This document shows positions 15,832 to 23,545 of a stretch of 39,617 nucleotides of DNA, piece after piece. The position numbers and the translations under genes were made by a program. The notes beneath the pieces were generated by a model, which was not told where the DNA came from, did no database searches, and saw nothing but the letters and a program-made list of their open reading frames with translations. Positions within the stretch are counted from its first letter, which is position 1; every line of letters starts with the position of its first letter. This DNA is from a virus: positions 1 through 39,617 of IMG/VR virus record IMGVR_UViG_3300033553_000826; one strand, 5' to 3'.

Positions 15832-16169
15832 GCGCCACCTCCCAGGGCGGTGCGCACCACCCGGTTGACGCCGGCGACATCGCCCTCGACCACCAGGTCG
15901 AAGCGCCCGGCCTCGGCGCGCTCCACCTGGACGCGGCGCGCCCGGAAGCGCGGCTCCCACTCGGCGAGTGCCTCGGCGGTGGCAAGGAAGATATCGACGA
16001 CCGTTTCGCCGTTCATCGGCTGGTCGACGATCTCCGCCAGCCGCGATCCGTAATCGCGCCGCATGACGCGGCTGCCCACCGGCGTCATCAGGATATCGCC
16101 GATCGACTGCTCCAGGTGCTCAATGTCACCGATCCGGCGAAGGGATGTGGTCGCGAGCCCGGCCATCAC
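15828..16169 (-). CDS. Baseplate wedge protein W (gp25-like)
   Basis: 113 residues of the GPW/gp25 family. The motif EQSIGDILMTPVGSRVMRRD followed by YGSRL is diagnostic (the T4 gp25 EPR-type core). The C-terminus is a beta segment (FDLVVEGDVAGVNRVVRTAL). It initiates sheath assembly in related phages. Start and stop overlap V and J by 4 bp. Confidence 0.93.
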   Translation of the reverse strand: MMAGLATTSLRRIGDIEHLEQSIGDILMTPVGSRVMRRDYGSRLAEIVDQPMNGETVVDIFLATAEALAEWEPRFRARRVQVERAEAGRFDLVVEGDVAGVNRVVRTALGGGA

Positions 16170-16615
16170 TGCGGCTTCCCTGTGACCGAGCCGACGCTCT
16201 CGGGGTGGGTGTGATTGACCAGGCTGATGCCGTTGGCGATCACGTCCTGGGTGACCGTGACGGTGCCGTCGATCTTGATGTCGCCGATGATCGACAGGAT
16301 CGAGCCGCCAAGATCGATGGTCGGGGTGGCCGCGTCGGGTGCCACCGCGCCCCCGTCAACGGGGATTGAAGGGCCGATGAAAGCCCGCTCCATGTCGCCG
16401 CGCGGGGCATAGACCACGACCTGTTCGCCGGGCGAGGGCATCCACTGGAACCGGACGGTCCCCGAGCGCAGCTGCGTGACGGGCAGCGGCTGGGTGTCGA
16501 GCCCGCCGATGCGCACACGCGCGCGGTTGGTGCCGGTCTCGATCGCGGTGACCGCGCCGACCTGGACGATGTTGGTGGCCCGGCGATCGGCCTCGGCGTG
16601 CTGGAACCCGGCCAT
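16166..16615 (-). CDS. Baseplate spike protein V
   Basis: 149 residues, P2 gpV/Mu gp45 family: an OB-fold followed by a beta helix that forms the membrane-piercing tip. ATG at 16615 (MAGFQHAEADRRATNIVQVG). The OB-fold shows QWMPSPGEQVVVYAPRGD. The C-terminus contains NHTHPES, the His-x-His iron-binding apex motif known from P2 gpV. The start overlaps the stop of the upstream gene by one base. Confidence 0.92.
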   Translation of the reverse strand: MAGFQHAEADRRATNIVQVGAVTAIETGTNRARVRIGGLDTQPLPVTQLRSGTVRFQWMPSPGEQVVVYAPRGDMERAFIGPSIPVDGGAVAPDAATPTIDLGGSILSIIGDIKIDGTVTVTQDVIANGISLVNHTHPESVGSVTGKPQ

Positions 16616-17172
16616 CAGTTCGCCCCTCCGATCTCGGTGTAGTCGCCCTCGTGTCCGGCCCCGACCTCCGGCGCCTGGCCGAGATAGAGCTCGATCGCCA
16701 GCGGCTCGGGCGTCGTGTAGCCCTGCACCACGGCCGGCTGCGACCAGGTGACCGCCCAGAGGCTCGTCGCCGCGTCGCGCGTCTCCGGGGTGACAAGCGA
16801 TTGCAGGCGCACGGCCCGGGCCTGCCCAAGTGCGCTCTCGCCCCAGTTGTTGTCGGGGATCATGCTCAGCAGCACCTGCCCGATATTGGCCGCCGCCGCA
16901 TCGCGGGGCAGGCCGAGCCGGTCCTTGGTGATGACGAAGGCGGCCATGTCGAGCAGGAAGCCGTGATGCGGCCCGGTCCAGTCCTGCTCCTGGCGCGCGC
17001 CGAGATGGGCGACCAGGACGGCCGGATGGCGGATCGACTGCTTGCGCAGCTCGCCCACGGAAAACCGCCCCGCGATGCCGCGGCACTCGGCGAGATCGGG
17101 GATCCGCGTGGCCACCTGCGTGGCGACCACATCGGGCAGCGTGGCGAGGAGATCGTCGCGCACTTCGCTCAT
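16615..17172 (-). CDS. Mu gp37-like (DUF1834) protein
   Basis: 185 residues resembling the Mu gp37/DUF1834 family, thought to act at the head-tail interface or tail completion. Visible features: a helical N-terminus (DDLLATLPDVVATQVATRIP), a central block around HHGFLLDMAAFVITKDRLGL, and a C-terminal TPEPLAIELYLGQAPE strand. It sits between the virion morphogenesis gene and V. Function assignment rests mainly on gene order and similarity by eye. Confidence 0.7.
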   Translation of the reverse strand: MSEVRDDLLATLPDVVATQVATRIPDLAECRGIAGRFSVGELRKQSIRHPAVLVAHLGARQEQDWTGPHHGFLLDMAAFVITKDRLGLPRDAAAANIGQVLLSMIPDNNWGESALGQARAVRLQSLVTPETRDAATSLWAVTWSQPAVVQGYTTPEPLAIELYLGQAPEVGAGHEGDYTEIGGAN

Positions 17173-17648
17173 TGCAGCAGCCCCCCCAGCCGATCGGAGA
17201 CGAAGGTCTCGATCTCCTGGCGATCATCGTCCGACAGCCCCAGATAGGGGCGCGCCGGAATATCGCCGAAGGGGATGGGACTGCCGCGCGATGTGTTGCC
17301 GAACGCGCCCTGGGCTGCGCCGAACTGGTGCACCGCGGCGTAGACCATGTTGCTGCCGACCTCGACTTCGGTCGGGGTGGCGTAGCGCTGGATGCTTTCC
17401 AGCAGGCCCGGGTTGCCCGAGGCCACGAGTAGCGAGTGCTGGGCGCGCCGGGTGGCGGCGTAGCCTGCCGACCAGTCGGCCCAGGGCGTGCCGTCCGGCG
17501 CGGTCTTCTCGTCGGCGACGCGCACCTTCGTGCTGTCCTCGACGATCGCGCCGACCTCGTCGAGGATCTGCGCGGCGTCGAAGCCCGCCAGGCGTTGCAG
17601 CCCGTCGAGCGCGGCCTCCATGCCTTCGGTGGTCAGGGTGACAGCCAT
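17169..17648 (-). CDS. Virion morphogenesis protein (Mu gpG / P2 gpS family)
   Basis: 159 residues. The pattern FDAAQILDEVGAIVEDSTKV, then APDGTPWADWSAGYAATRRA, LLESIQRYATPTEVEVGSNM, YAAVHQFGAAQ and IPARPYLGLS is the complete signature of this tail-completion family. In Mu the homologue (gpG) is encoded beside the protease; here it lies after gp36, closer to the P2 arrangement. Overlaps its neighbours by 1-4 bp. Confidence 0.9.
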   Translation of the reverse strand: MAVTLTTEGMEAALDGLQRLAGFDAAQILDEVGAIVEDSTKVRVADEKTAPDGTPWADWSAGYAATRRAQHSLLVASGNPGLLESIQRYATPTEVEVGSNMVYAAVHQFGAAQGAFGNTSRGSPIPFGDIPARPYLGLSDDDRQEIETFVSDRLGGLLQ

Positions 17649-18088
17649 CAGAAGTCCCGCATCTTGTCGCGCGAGAACAGCCGCTCGGGGCCGTGGCGCA
17701 CGACGGGCGTGGGCCCGTCGCCCTCGCCATCGCCGTCGGGGTCGGCCTCGAGCGAAGGCATGTGCAGCGCGGCCCGGCCATCGGCGATCCGCTTGAGGTG
17801 GTCGCGGCCGTCTTCGTAGCGCCGGCGATGTTCATCCGAGAGCACGTCGCGCGAAAGCGCCAGCCGGTAGAGCGCGAAGTCGACAGCGATCTGGCGCAGG
17901 ATGCCCGGCACCTCGGGAAGCGGCAGGCGGTAGCGCACGGCGAGGTAGCTGTCGATCTCGTCGCTGGCCTGCTCGAGCGCCCGGGCCACCGCGTCAGTCT
18001 CGACCGTGCCGTCGCCGTCGCGATCGGCCACGTAGAGCGCGTCGGCGCTGTAGAGGTCGGTGATGTCGCTCTGCGTGGCATAGGCCAT
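17648..18088 (-). CDS. Mu gp36-like (DUF1320) head-tail protein
   Basis: 146 residues of the Mu gp36 / DUF1320 family. The N-terminus MAYATQSDITDLYSADALYV and RALEQASDEIDSYLAVRYRL followed by PLPEVPGILRQIAVDFALYR are typical. The RDGDGT segment looks like a calcium-type loop. It probably serves as a head-tail connector component. It is separated by about 108 bp from the upstream gene, an unusually large gap in this otherwise overlapping cluster. Confidence 0.88.
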   Translation of the reverse strand: MAYATQSDITDLYSADALYVADRDGDGTVETDAVARALEQASDEIDSYLAVRYRLPLPEVPGILRQIAVDFALYRLALSRDVLSDEHRRRYEDGRDHLKRIADGRAALHMPSLEADPDGDGEGDGPTPVVRHGPERLFSRDKMRDF

Positions 18089-18118
18089 GTGTGAAACCTC
18101 TTCAAAACGGGCCTTTTA

Positions 18119-18175
18119 AGGTCCTGCCCAGGACCCGCCTTTCACTGCGGGGGGGGGGGTCGGCGACGCCCCCCC
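18119..18175. other. Intergenic structured region with G11 tract
   Basis: The gap before the gp36-like gene contains a run of 11 G (18149-18159), a C7 run (18169-18175) able to pair with it, and an inverted repeat GGTCCT/AGGACC at 18119-18134. No gene is seen. The G-run could vary in length. It could affect expression of the gene at 18088 or form a transcript hairpin; the lack of a T-tract argues against a simple terminator. Confidence 0.55.
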
Positions 18176-18196
18176 TCTCGGGTATTTCCTCGGCCG

Positions 18197-18616
18197 TCAG
18201 CCGGTCTCGCCGGGCGGCCGGAAGCCGCTCTGCGCCAGCCGGCGCATCGCTTCGTCGCGGGCCTCGTCGGTGATGAGCGCGTCGTCCATGCCTGGCAGGG
18301 CCGCACGCAGCGCCCGCATGCGCGGCTGGCCGTCCTGGGTGAAGTCCCCGGGCTCGAGCCCCGGGATCACCCGCACGAGCTCGTCGACCGGGCCGGGCGC
18401 CTCGTCCTCGACGAGGGTGTTCTCCTCGGCCTCGGCCACATCCTCGGGCGCCGCCTCGTCCAGCGGCTCGACCTTGACGGCCGGGTCGGCGCGCAGCCGC
18501 GCCCACTCGCGGGCGGTGAAGGCGCCGCGCTCGAACACCGCGCCCTTGTCGGTCAGCCGGACGCCGCAGCGCCAGATGTGCCCCGTGACGCCGGGGGCCG
18601 ATACACGCGCCGCCAT
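18197..18616 (-). CDS. Mu gp35 / FluMu-N-type protein, copy 2
   Basis: 139 residues from the ATG at 18616, which has GGAGGGAG upstream; an in-frame GTG at 18622 is an alternative. The N-terminal VRLTDKGAVFERGAFTAREW, followed by ARLRADPAVKVEP, matches the Mu-like 'FluMu N-terminal' domain. The middle is acidic and helix-poor, and the C-terminus (RRLAQSGFRPP) resembles that of its neighbour at 18619. The pair looks like an old tandem duplication. Its role may be a minor head or completion protein. Confidence 0.8.
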   Translation of the reverse strand: MAARVSAPGVTGHIWRCGVRLTDKGAVFERGAFTAREWARLRADPAVKVEPLDEAAPEDVAEAEENTLVEDEAPGPVDELVRVIPGLEPGDFTQDGQPRMRALRAALPGMDDALITDEARDEAMRRLAQSGFRPPGETG

Positions 18617-18618
18617 GA

Positions 18619-18990
18619 TCACGCTCCCTCCGGCGGCTCGAAGCCCTCGGCCTGCATGGCCTGGAAGACCTCGTCGCGGATCGCGGCGGTGATCAGAACA
18701 TCGTCCGCAAGGACGTCACGCAGCGCGGCGACCTTCGGCTTTCCGTCCTGCTGGTAGGCGGACGCGTCGAGGTCGGCGATGGCCTCCGCGATCGCGGCGC
18801 GCGCCTCCGCGTCCGCCCCCGGCGTGTCGTCCGGGGCCGGCGCGATCTTCAGGGAGGGCTCGGCGTGCAGCCGGGCCCATTGCGCCTCCGAAAAGGCGTT
18901 CGCGGCAACGCGGCGTCCCTCGCGCGGAAAGAAGGTCCCGCAGCGAAAGAAGCCGTCCGGCCGGGTGGAGCTGATCAGGTACATGCTCAT
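18619..18990 (-). CDS. Mu gp35 / FluMu-N-type protein, copy 1
   Basis: 123 residues. FRCGTFFPREGRRVAANAFS plus QWARLHAEPSLKI give the same domain as the gene at 18197, and the ends (VFQAMQAEGFEPPEGA versus MRRLAQSGFRPPGETG) align too. It directly follows the major head gene, which is where Mu gp35 lies. AAGGGGA precedes the ATG. Confidence 0.8.
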   Translation of the reverse strand: MSMYLISSTRPDGFFRCGTFFPREGRRVAANAFSEAQWARLHAEPSLKIAPAPDDTPGADAEARAAIAEAIADLDASAYQQDGKPKVAALRDVLADDVLITAAIRDEVFQAMQAEGFEPPEGA

Positions 18991-19001
18991 CGGCTATCCC
19001 C

Positions 19002-19928
19002 TTATGCTGCCAGCCAGGGGATGACCTTGACATCGACGGCCTTGTAGTTGGGGTTCGAGGCCCCGCCGTCGCCGAGCATCACCTCGACGGTCTTGTTCGC
19101 GGCCGAGCGCAGCGCGGGCGGCACGACCAGCAGGTTCGGCATGATGCCCAGCGGACGCCCGCCATCGGCGGTGAACTCCATCATCGCCTGCATTGCGGCG
19201 TCGAGGTTGTCGGAGTTCAGCGGCTGCCGCGAGGCATAGGCGCACTGCCAGAAGCCGTAGCCCACGTTGTGCCGCGCATAAACGCCGTACTGGAACTGGT
19301 TCGAGGTGAAGACCGCGTCCGAGGTGCGCGGGTCGGTCTTGGCCTCGAACTCGGGCCGCTTGCGCTCCTGGAAGATGAACGGCTTGAGCGGGCGCGAGGT
19401 GTCCAGCAAATACCAGGTGGTTCCGGGGCTGGTGCCCGGAACATCGTAATTCGAGACCGTCGCCGCGGTGCCCGTGCCGTCGTGGTTCGGGTAAACCGGG
19501 TGGTCGGTGTCGAAGAAGTACTGCCCGTCGTAGCACTCGTTGGCGTTGCCGTTCTTGATCAGCTCGGCGATCAGGATGTCGGGGTGGCGCGCCGCGGATT
19601 GCCCCATGGACTGGACCATCGGCGTGTAGATGCCGAGATTGTCGTCCTCGATCTGCGGGCGCTTCACGCCGACCGTGCTCTCCCATTCCTTGTTGAGGAC
19701 CTGGTAGCCGCTTTCCTTCATGTCCTTGATGACACGATCGCCGACCCACTCGCGCAGATCCGGGAAGTCCCCGAGCCAGCCATAGGTCTCGGAAGCGGTG
19801 GTGGACGGCACGATCGTCGCGACGTCGGTGTAGAAGGTCGTTGCCTTCATCGAGGCGTAGGCGTCCTCGAAGGTCTTCTTGAAGCCCGTGCGCAGGGCCT
19901 CCAGAAGCGATGCGGTGATGATGGCCAT
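19002..19928 (-). CDS. Major head subunit (Mu gpT family)
   Basis: 308 residues, the capsid shell protein of Mu-type heads. It starts MAIITASLLEALRTGFKKTF, and has ASETYGWLGDFPDLREWVGD, YDGQYFFDTDHPVYPNHDGT and the closing VVPPALRSAANKTVEVMLGD, all characteristic of gpT. It follows the protease/scaffold gene with a 3-bp gap. HK97-type fold is expected from family knowledge. Confidence 0.95.
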   Translation of the reverse strand: MAIITASLLEALRTGFKKTFEDAYASMKATTFYTDVATIVPSTTASETYGWLGDFPDLREWVGDRVIKDMKESGYQVLNKEWESTVGVKRPQIEDDNLGIYTPMVQSMGQSAARHPDILIAELIKNGNANECYDGQYFFDTDHPVYPNHDGTGTAATVSNYDVPGTSPGTTWYLLDTSRPLKPFIFQERKRPEFEAKTDPRTSDAVFTSNQFQYGVYARHNVGYGFWQCAYASRQPLNSDNLDAAMQAMMEFTADGGRPLGIMPNLLVVPPALRSAANKTVEVMLGDGGASNPNYKAVDVKVIPWLAA

Positions 19929-19931
19929 CGG

Positions 19932-20423
19932 TTACTGCTCCTCGCTTGCCTTCGCCTCGGCGAAGGTTTTCTGATCGATCCCCAGCTGGCGGCAGATGGC
20001 GATCTCTTCCTGGGTGAGTGTTCCGGCCTTGGTGCCCGGCGTCTTGTCGTCCAGGCCCGAGTTGCGCGCGATCACGGGCGCGGCCTCGATCATCTTCTCG
20101 AAGCGCTCCAGTCCGCCCTCGGCTTTGCAGGCCGCGAGGTGGAAGTCGCGGCTGGAGGGGGCGATCTTGCCGACCTCGATCGCCGCGTCGACTGCGGCGT
20201 TGATGGCCTCGTCGGTCCGCTCGGCTTCCACTTGCTCGAGCTCGCGGACGCGGTTCATGGCCAGGTCGTAGTCGCCCTTGGGCACGAACTTCTCGGGGTC
20301 CGGCGACTGCGCCCGGTTCAGCGCGGTCGTCTCGCGCTCCTTCAGCGCGTTGATCGCAACCACCGCATCGGCAGTCGTCGCGTCGGAATTGAGGCCCAGG
20401 GCCTCCAGGACAGCCTTGTCCAT
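19932..20423 (-). CDS. Internal scaffold protein (Mu gpZ-like) from in-frame start
   Basis: Inside the protease gene the codons before Met160 read AGAAGAGGAGACGACA then ATG, giving an AGAGGAG ribosome site 8 bases from an in-frame ATG at 20423. The product would be 163 residues starting MDKAVLEALGLNSDATTADA, rich in helix, Ala and Glu as expected for a scaffold. In Mu, gene Z is likewise nested in frame in the 3' half of gene I. Expression from this start is inferred, not proven. Confidence 0.72.
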   Translation of the reverse strand: MDKAVLEALGLNSDATTADAVVAINALKERETTALNRAQSPDPEKFVPKGDYDLAMNRVRELEQVEAERTDEAINAAVDAAIEVGKIAPSSRDFHLAACKAEGGLERFEKMIEAAPVIARNSGLDDKTPGTKAGTLTQEEIAICRQLGIDQKTFAEAKASEEQ

Positions 20424-20900
20424 TGTCGTCTCCTCTTCTTCGCGCACGCTGTTGAGTGCGGCAAGCTGCAAGTTCGGGCTGTTGGTGAGTGCGGCCGAGA
20501 CCATCTTCACGATCTCGCCCGCGGGCTTGGTGAATGCGAAGACGGGGCTGATGTAGCGATACCCGCGCGAGCTCAGCAGCGCGGCGCCGTCTTCCGTCCA
20601 GGTGACGCGCCCCCAGAGCGCGCCGTCGCGTGCCTCCATGTCGGAGATCCAGCCGACGGCTGGCGCGGGTTCGCCCTTCGCGCCCTTGATCTGGGTGGCG
20701 TGCTCGATATCGACGGGCAGCTCCGCGCCGTGCCGCTGGAAGGCCGCGACGACCTCCTCGGGACTGGGCAGCGTCCAGCGCCGACCGTCGCGCCCCTGGA
20801 TATCGGGGCCGGCCGGCGTGAGCTGTATCCACTCCGGGGCCGCGGCCCCTTCGAGGTTCAGCGCCACCGCCTGAATTTGTGTGTAATGCGTCCTTGCCAT
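19932..20900 (-). CDS. Head maturation protease (Mu gpI family)
   Basis: 322 residues, start at ATG 20900 (MARTHYTQIQAVALNLEGAA); a GTG at 20918 is possible. It processes the scaffold and head precursor in Mu-type heads. Family blocks are APEWIQLTPAGPDIQGRDGR, ELPVDIEHATQ (His 67) and LLSSRGYRYISPVFAFTK. The C-terminal half is helical and charged and doubles as the scaffold, see the internal start at 20423. A predicted activator box lies 31 bp upstream. Confidence 0.93.
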   Translation of the reverse strand: MARTHYTQIQAVALNLEGAAAPEWIQLTPAGPDIQGRDGRRWTLPSPEEVVAAFQRHGAELPVDIEHATQIKGAKGEPAPAVGWISDMEARDGALWGRVTWTEDGAALLSSRGYRYISPVFAFTKPAGEIVKMVSAALTNSPNLQLAALNSVREEEETTMDKAVLEALGLNSDATTADAVVAINALKERETTALNRAQSPDPEKFVPKGDYDLAMNRVRELEQVEAERTDEAINAAVDAAIEVGKIAPSSRDFHLAACKAEGGLERFEKMIEAAPVIARNSGLDDKTPGTKAGTLTQEEIAICRQLGIDQKTFAEAKASEEQ

Positions 20901-20931
20901 GCGGCCACATTCGCGCACGGAGCGGGGCGTA

Positions 20932-20954
20932 TCAGCCTTGAAGGAATTCAGGGG
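20932..20954 (-). promoter_or_regulatory. Activator box upstream of protease gene (PI-like)
   Basis: The plus strand reads TCAGCCTTGAAGG then AATTCAGGGG. It matches the box at 29046-29068 at 20 of 23 positions. The core is near-palindromic (CTTGAA...ATTCAG). It sits 31 bp before the protease ATG, the position of the Mu late promoter PI. Binding by the Mor/C-type activator is inferred. Confidence 0.65.
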
Positions 20955-21112
20955 CAGGAAATCGTGCCGGGGCCGGTTGCGTCAGAGCCGCTCAGCGCGC
21001 CGAGGAGCGCGGCCTTTCTCCTGAGGGTAGATGCTCCGGGAAAACCCGGCAAGGGTATTAAATGGGTATTTAACGGCGCGCTGCGGCGGTGCTGGGCGCC
21101 CCGGCCGCCAGA
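20955..21112. other. Intergenic region between gpF-like gene and protease
   Basis: The gap between the gpF-like gene and protease (212 bp in all) has no convincing gene. Besides the activator box it contains two close repeats, GGGTATTAAATGGGTATTTAA (split: GGGTATTAAAT at 21053-21063 and GGGTATTTAA at 21064-21073), an AT-rich island in otherwise high-GC DNA that may belong to a promoter. A small inverted repeat CCGGG/CCCGG flanks AAAA at about 21036-21049. Confidence 0.5.
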
Positions 21113-22012
21113 TCACTCCGCCCCGCCCCCGAAAATCCGCCTCAGGGCGTCCAGAAACGGCAGGTCGTCGCGCCACTCCGGATGCTGGCGCGCGCGCTCG
21201 GCCATCCAGCCGCCGCGCAGGTCGCGCTCGGCCACGCGGGCCACCTCCGGAGGGGCGCCGCGCAGGCGGCCATCCAGGAAGTCGATCGCCGCGCGCACCC
21301 GCTGGGCGCCGGGGTTGCGCTCCCAGCCCGGATCGATGCCGCGGGGCACATCGCGCACCTCGCCGGTGCGGCGATTGACCACCCGGCGCACCGGCACCTC
21401 GGGGCTTTCACTGACGCCCAGGCGCTCACCCTCCTCGCGGCTGACCTGGCGGACCCAGCATTTGCAGTTCCAGCCGTTGGGCGGCATCCAGCGATCCCAG
21501 AACGGATCGTCCACCGGCAGGACGAGCCCGGCCTTGGCCGCGTGCTCGGGCCGGTGGCGCTCGCTGGGGCCGAGCCGGTAGACCAGGTAGGGCCGCGTCT
21601 GCTTGGTGCGCTCGATGCGATCCCACTGCCCGGCGGCGCGAGCCGCGCGCAGGTTGGCGCGGTAGATCGTGCGCAGCCGGCGCGGCGAGCCGAGCTGGAC
21701 GGTCTCGGTCAGGCCGGTGGCGGGATCAACCATCTCCCGGCGCCCCCACCAGCCATGTTTCTCCAGGCGCGGGCGCAGGGTGCGCTGGAACTCCTCGAAG
21801 GGCACGCCCTCGTCGATCGCGCGCTGCACCTCCTCGCGGATATCCGAGAGCACGTCGACCTGCATCGCCTTGGCCACGGTGAAGGACACGGCGTGTTCTT
21901 CCGGCTCTACGTCGCGCCAGGAGAAGGCCGGCTTCCACCCCTTGTTGGCGAGATAGCGCGATGCCTCGGGGGGCGGCCCCGACCTGAAGCTGTAGCCCGG
22001 CCGGTCAGTCAT
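21113..22012 (-). CDS. Head morphogenesis protein (Mu gpF / SPP1 gp7 family)
   Basis: 299 residues. The family blocks are visible: GVPFEEFQRTLRPRLEKHGW, RLRTIYRANLRAARAAGQWD, YLVYRLGPSERHRPEHAAKA and the terminal DRWMPPNGWNCKCWVRQVSR (the C-x-C pair of gpF proteins). It is a minor head protein that probably enters the capsid with the DNA. Its start overlaps the portal stop by 8 bp, the Mu gp29-gp30 order. Confidence 0.93.
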   Translation of the reverse strand: MTDRPGYSFRSGPPPEASRYLANKGWKPAFSWRDVEPEEHAVSFTVAKAMQVDVLSDIREEVQRAIDEGVPFEEFQRTLRPRLEKHGWWGRREMVDPATGLTETVQLGSPRRLRTIYRANLRAARAAGQWDRIERTKQTRPYLVYRLGPSERHRPEHAAKAGLVLPVDDPFWDRWMPPNGWNCKCWVRQVSREEGERLGVSESPEVPVRRVVNRRTGEVRDVPRGIDPGWERNPGAQRVRAAIDFLDGRLRGAPPEVARVAERDLRGGWMAERARQHPEWRDDLPFLDALRRIFGGGAE

Positions 22013-23537
22013 CGGTCACGTCACCCTGGGCGCGCGCCTTGAACATGCCCTTCACGAGGGTGTCGATGATGCGGCTCGCGGGCAGGCCGTCGAGCCCGGC
22101 CAGCCGCTCCATCACGTCTTCGTAGCTGCCGGCGCCGTCGATGATCTCCTCGATCGGATCGAGGGTTTCGCCCATCACCTCCTGCCAGTCCTCCAACATC
22201 TCTGCCTCGAGCTCGTCGAGCTCGTCCGTCGGCCCGGGCGCTTCGCGGTTCATCGCGGTGCCGGAGCCGGGCCGCTTGGGCTCGGGCGGGCCGCCCACCA
22301 CGTCGTCGCCGGGCTCGGGGTCGGAGAAGCCCAGGCGCTGGCGCACTTCGGACTGGTTGAACCGCACGCCCGCGACGGCCAGCCGGGTGACGTTGCGGAT
22401 GATCATGTCCGTATCTTCGGGCTCGGCGATCGGGATGGTGATGCGCGGGTACTGCTTCGGCACACCGAAGTTCAGATCGACGTAAGGCTTGACCAGGTCG
22501 CGGTTGAGCGTGCCGGCCACGGCGCGCGCATCGGCCGAGGCGATGTCGTGGCGCACGTTGTCGTGCACTTCCGCCTGGGCGCGCGACGAGCCGTTGTCGG
22601 ACGTCATGGTCTGGCCCAGAACCGCCTTCGAGGTCTGCTCGTCGACATAGCGCGCGAGGCTCTCAAATATCCGGTCGCCGTTGACAGAGCCGGTCTCCTG
22701 GAACTCGATCTCCATACCCCGGGGCAGGACGGCCGCCGCGTCGGTGCCGATATTGGCGACGGCCGAGAACAGCTTCTCGATGTCCTGCGCCGAGTGCTCG
22801 CCGCCGTAGCGGCCGAGGCGCAGCGGCAGGCCGTAGGTCTCGATGAAGGCGACCCAGTCCTTGAGCGTGTACGCCTTGCACATCCAGCCGAAGGCCACGA
22901 GCCGGGCAAGCCCGCCGCGCGCGGGCAGCCCCGACTTCAGCCGGGTGCGGTGCTCGATCCACTTGAACGGCTCCAGCGGAATGCCCTCGGCCGGATCCTG
23001 CTCGTCGATGAGCCGCAGCTCGCGCCCGGTGGCGCGATCGAACCGGAAATACCGTTGGTCGCGATGGATATAGGCGCGCGGTGTCCAGCGCTGCGCGCCG
23101 CGCTTCCAGTCAATCTCGATTGCGGAGAACCCCTTGCCGAGCGCGTCGAGCATGTCCTCAATCAGGTCGGGGAAGGCATCGCTCATGGCGATGGTCTCGC
23201 GCACGTCCTCGGCGATCTCCTGGTCGCGCGGATCCTCGGAGGCGGGCTCGACGACGGGCTCCACGCCGGAGACCGCGCGCTTGCGCACGCCCAGCACCGA
23301 GGCGTAGTGCGGGTCGCGCTCCTCCATTTCCTCGGCCAGCACCAGGTAGTCGTGGGTGTTGCCGTCGTCGCAGGCGCGCAGGATCGCGGCGAGCCGCTGG
23401 GGTGTCAGCCCCGGCGCCACGCTGGGGCCGAACGCCTGGCGCACGCCGGTCAGGCCGGGCTCGGCCTGCATCTTCGTCAGCTCGGCACGGCGCACCGGGC
23501 GGCCGTAAGGGTCGAGAAGTGTTGGGGTTCGGGCCAT
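22005..23537 (-). CDS. Portal protein (Mu gp29 / DUF935 family)
   Basis: 510 residues forming the dodecameric DNA entry channel. Conserved stretches: ILRACDDGNTHDYLVLAEEM, DMLDALGKGFSAIEIDWKRG, LARLVAFGWMCKAYTLKDWV and AFIETYGLPLRLGRYGG, all typical of DUF935 portals. It starts 9 bp after the methyltransferase stop. Confidence 0.95.
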   Translation of the reverse strand: MARTPTLLDPYGRPVRRAELTKMQAEPGLTGVRQAFGPSVAPGLTPQRLAAILRACDDGNTHDYLVLAEEMEERDPHYASVLGVRKRAVSGVEPVVEPASEDPRDQEIAEDVRETIAMSDAFPDLIEDMLDALGKGFSAIEIDWKRGAQRWTPRAYIHRDQRYFRFDRATGRELRLIDEQDPAEGIPLEPFKWIEHRTRLKSGLPARGGLARLVAFGWMCKAYTLKDWVAFIETYGLPLRLGRYGGEHSAQDIEKLFSAVANIGTDAAAVLPRGMEIEFQETGSVNGDRIFESLARYVDEQTSKAVLGQTMTSDNGSSRAQAEVHDNVRHDIASADARAVAGTLNRDLVKPYVDLNFGVPKQYPRITIPIAEPEDTDMIIRNVTRLAVAGVRFNQSEVRQRLGFSDPEPGDDVVGGPPEPKRPGSGTAMNREAPGPTDELDELEAEMLEDWQEVMGETLDPIEEIIDGAGSYEDVMERLAGLDGLPASRIIDTLVKGMFKARAQGDVTDD

Positions 23538-23545
23538 GGTCTCTC

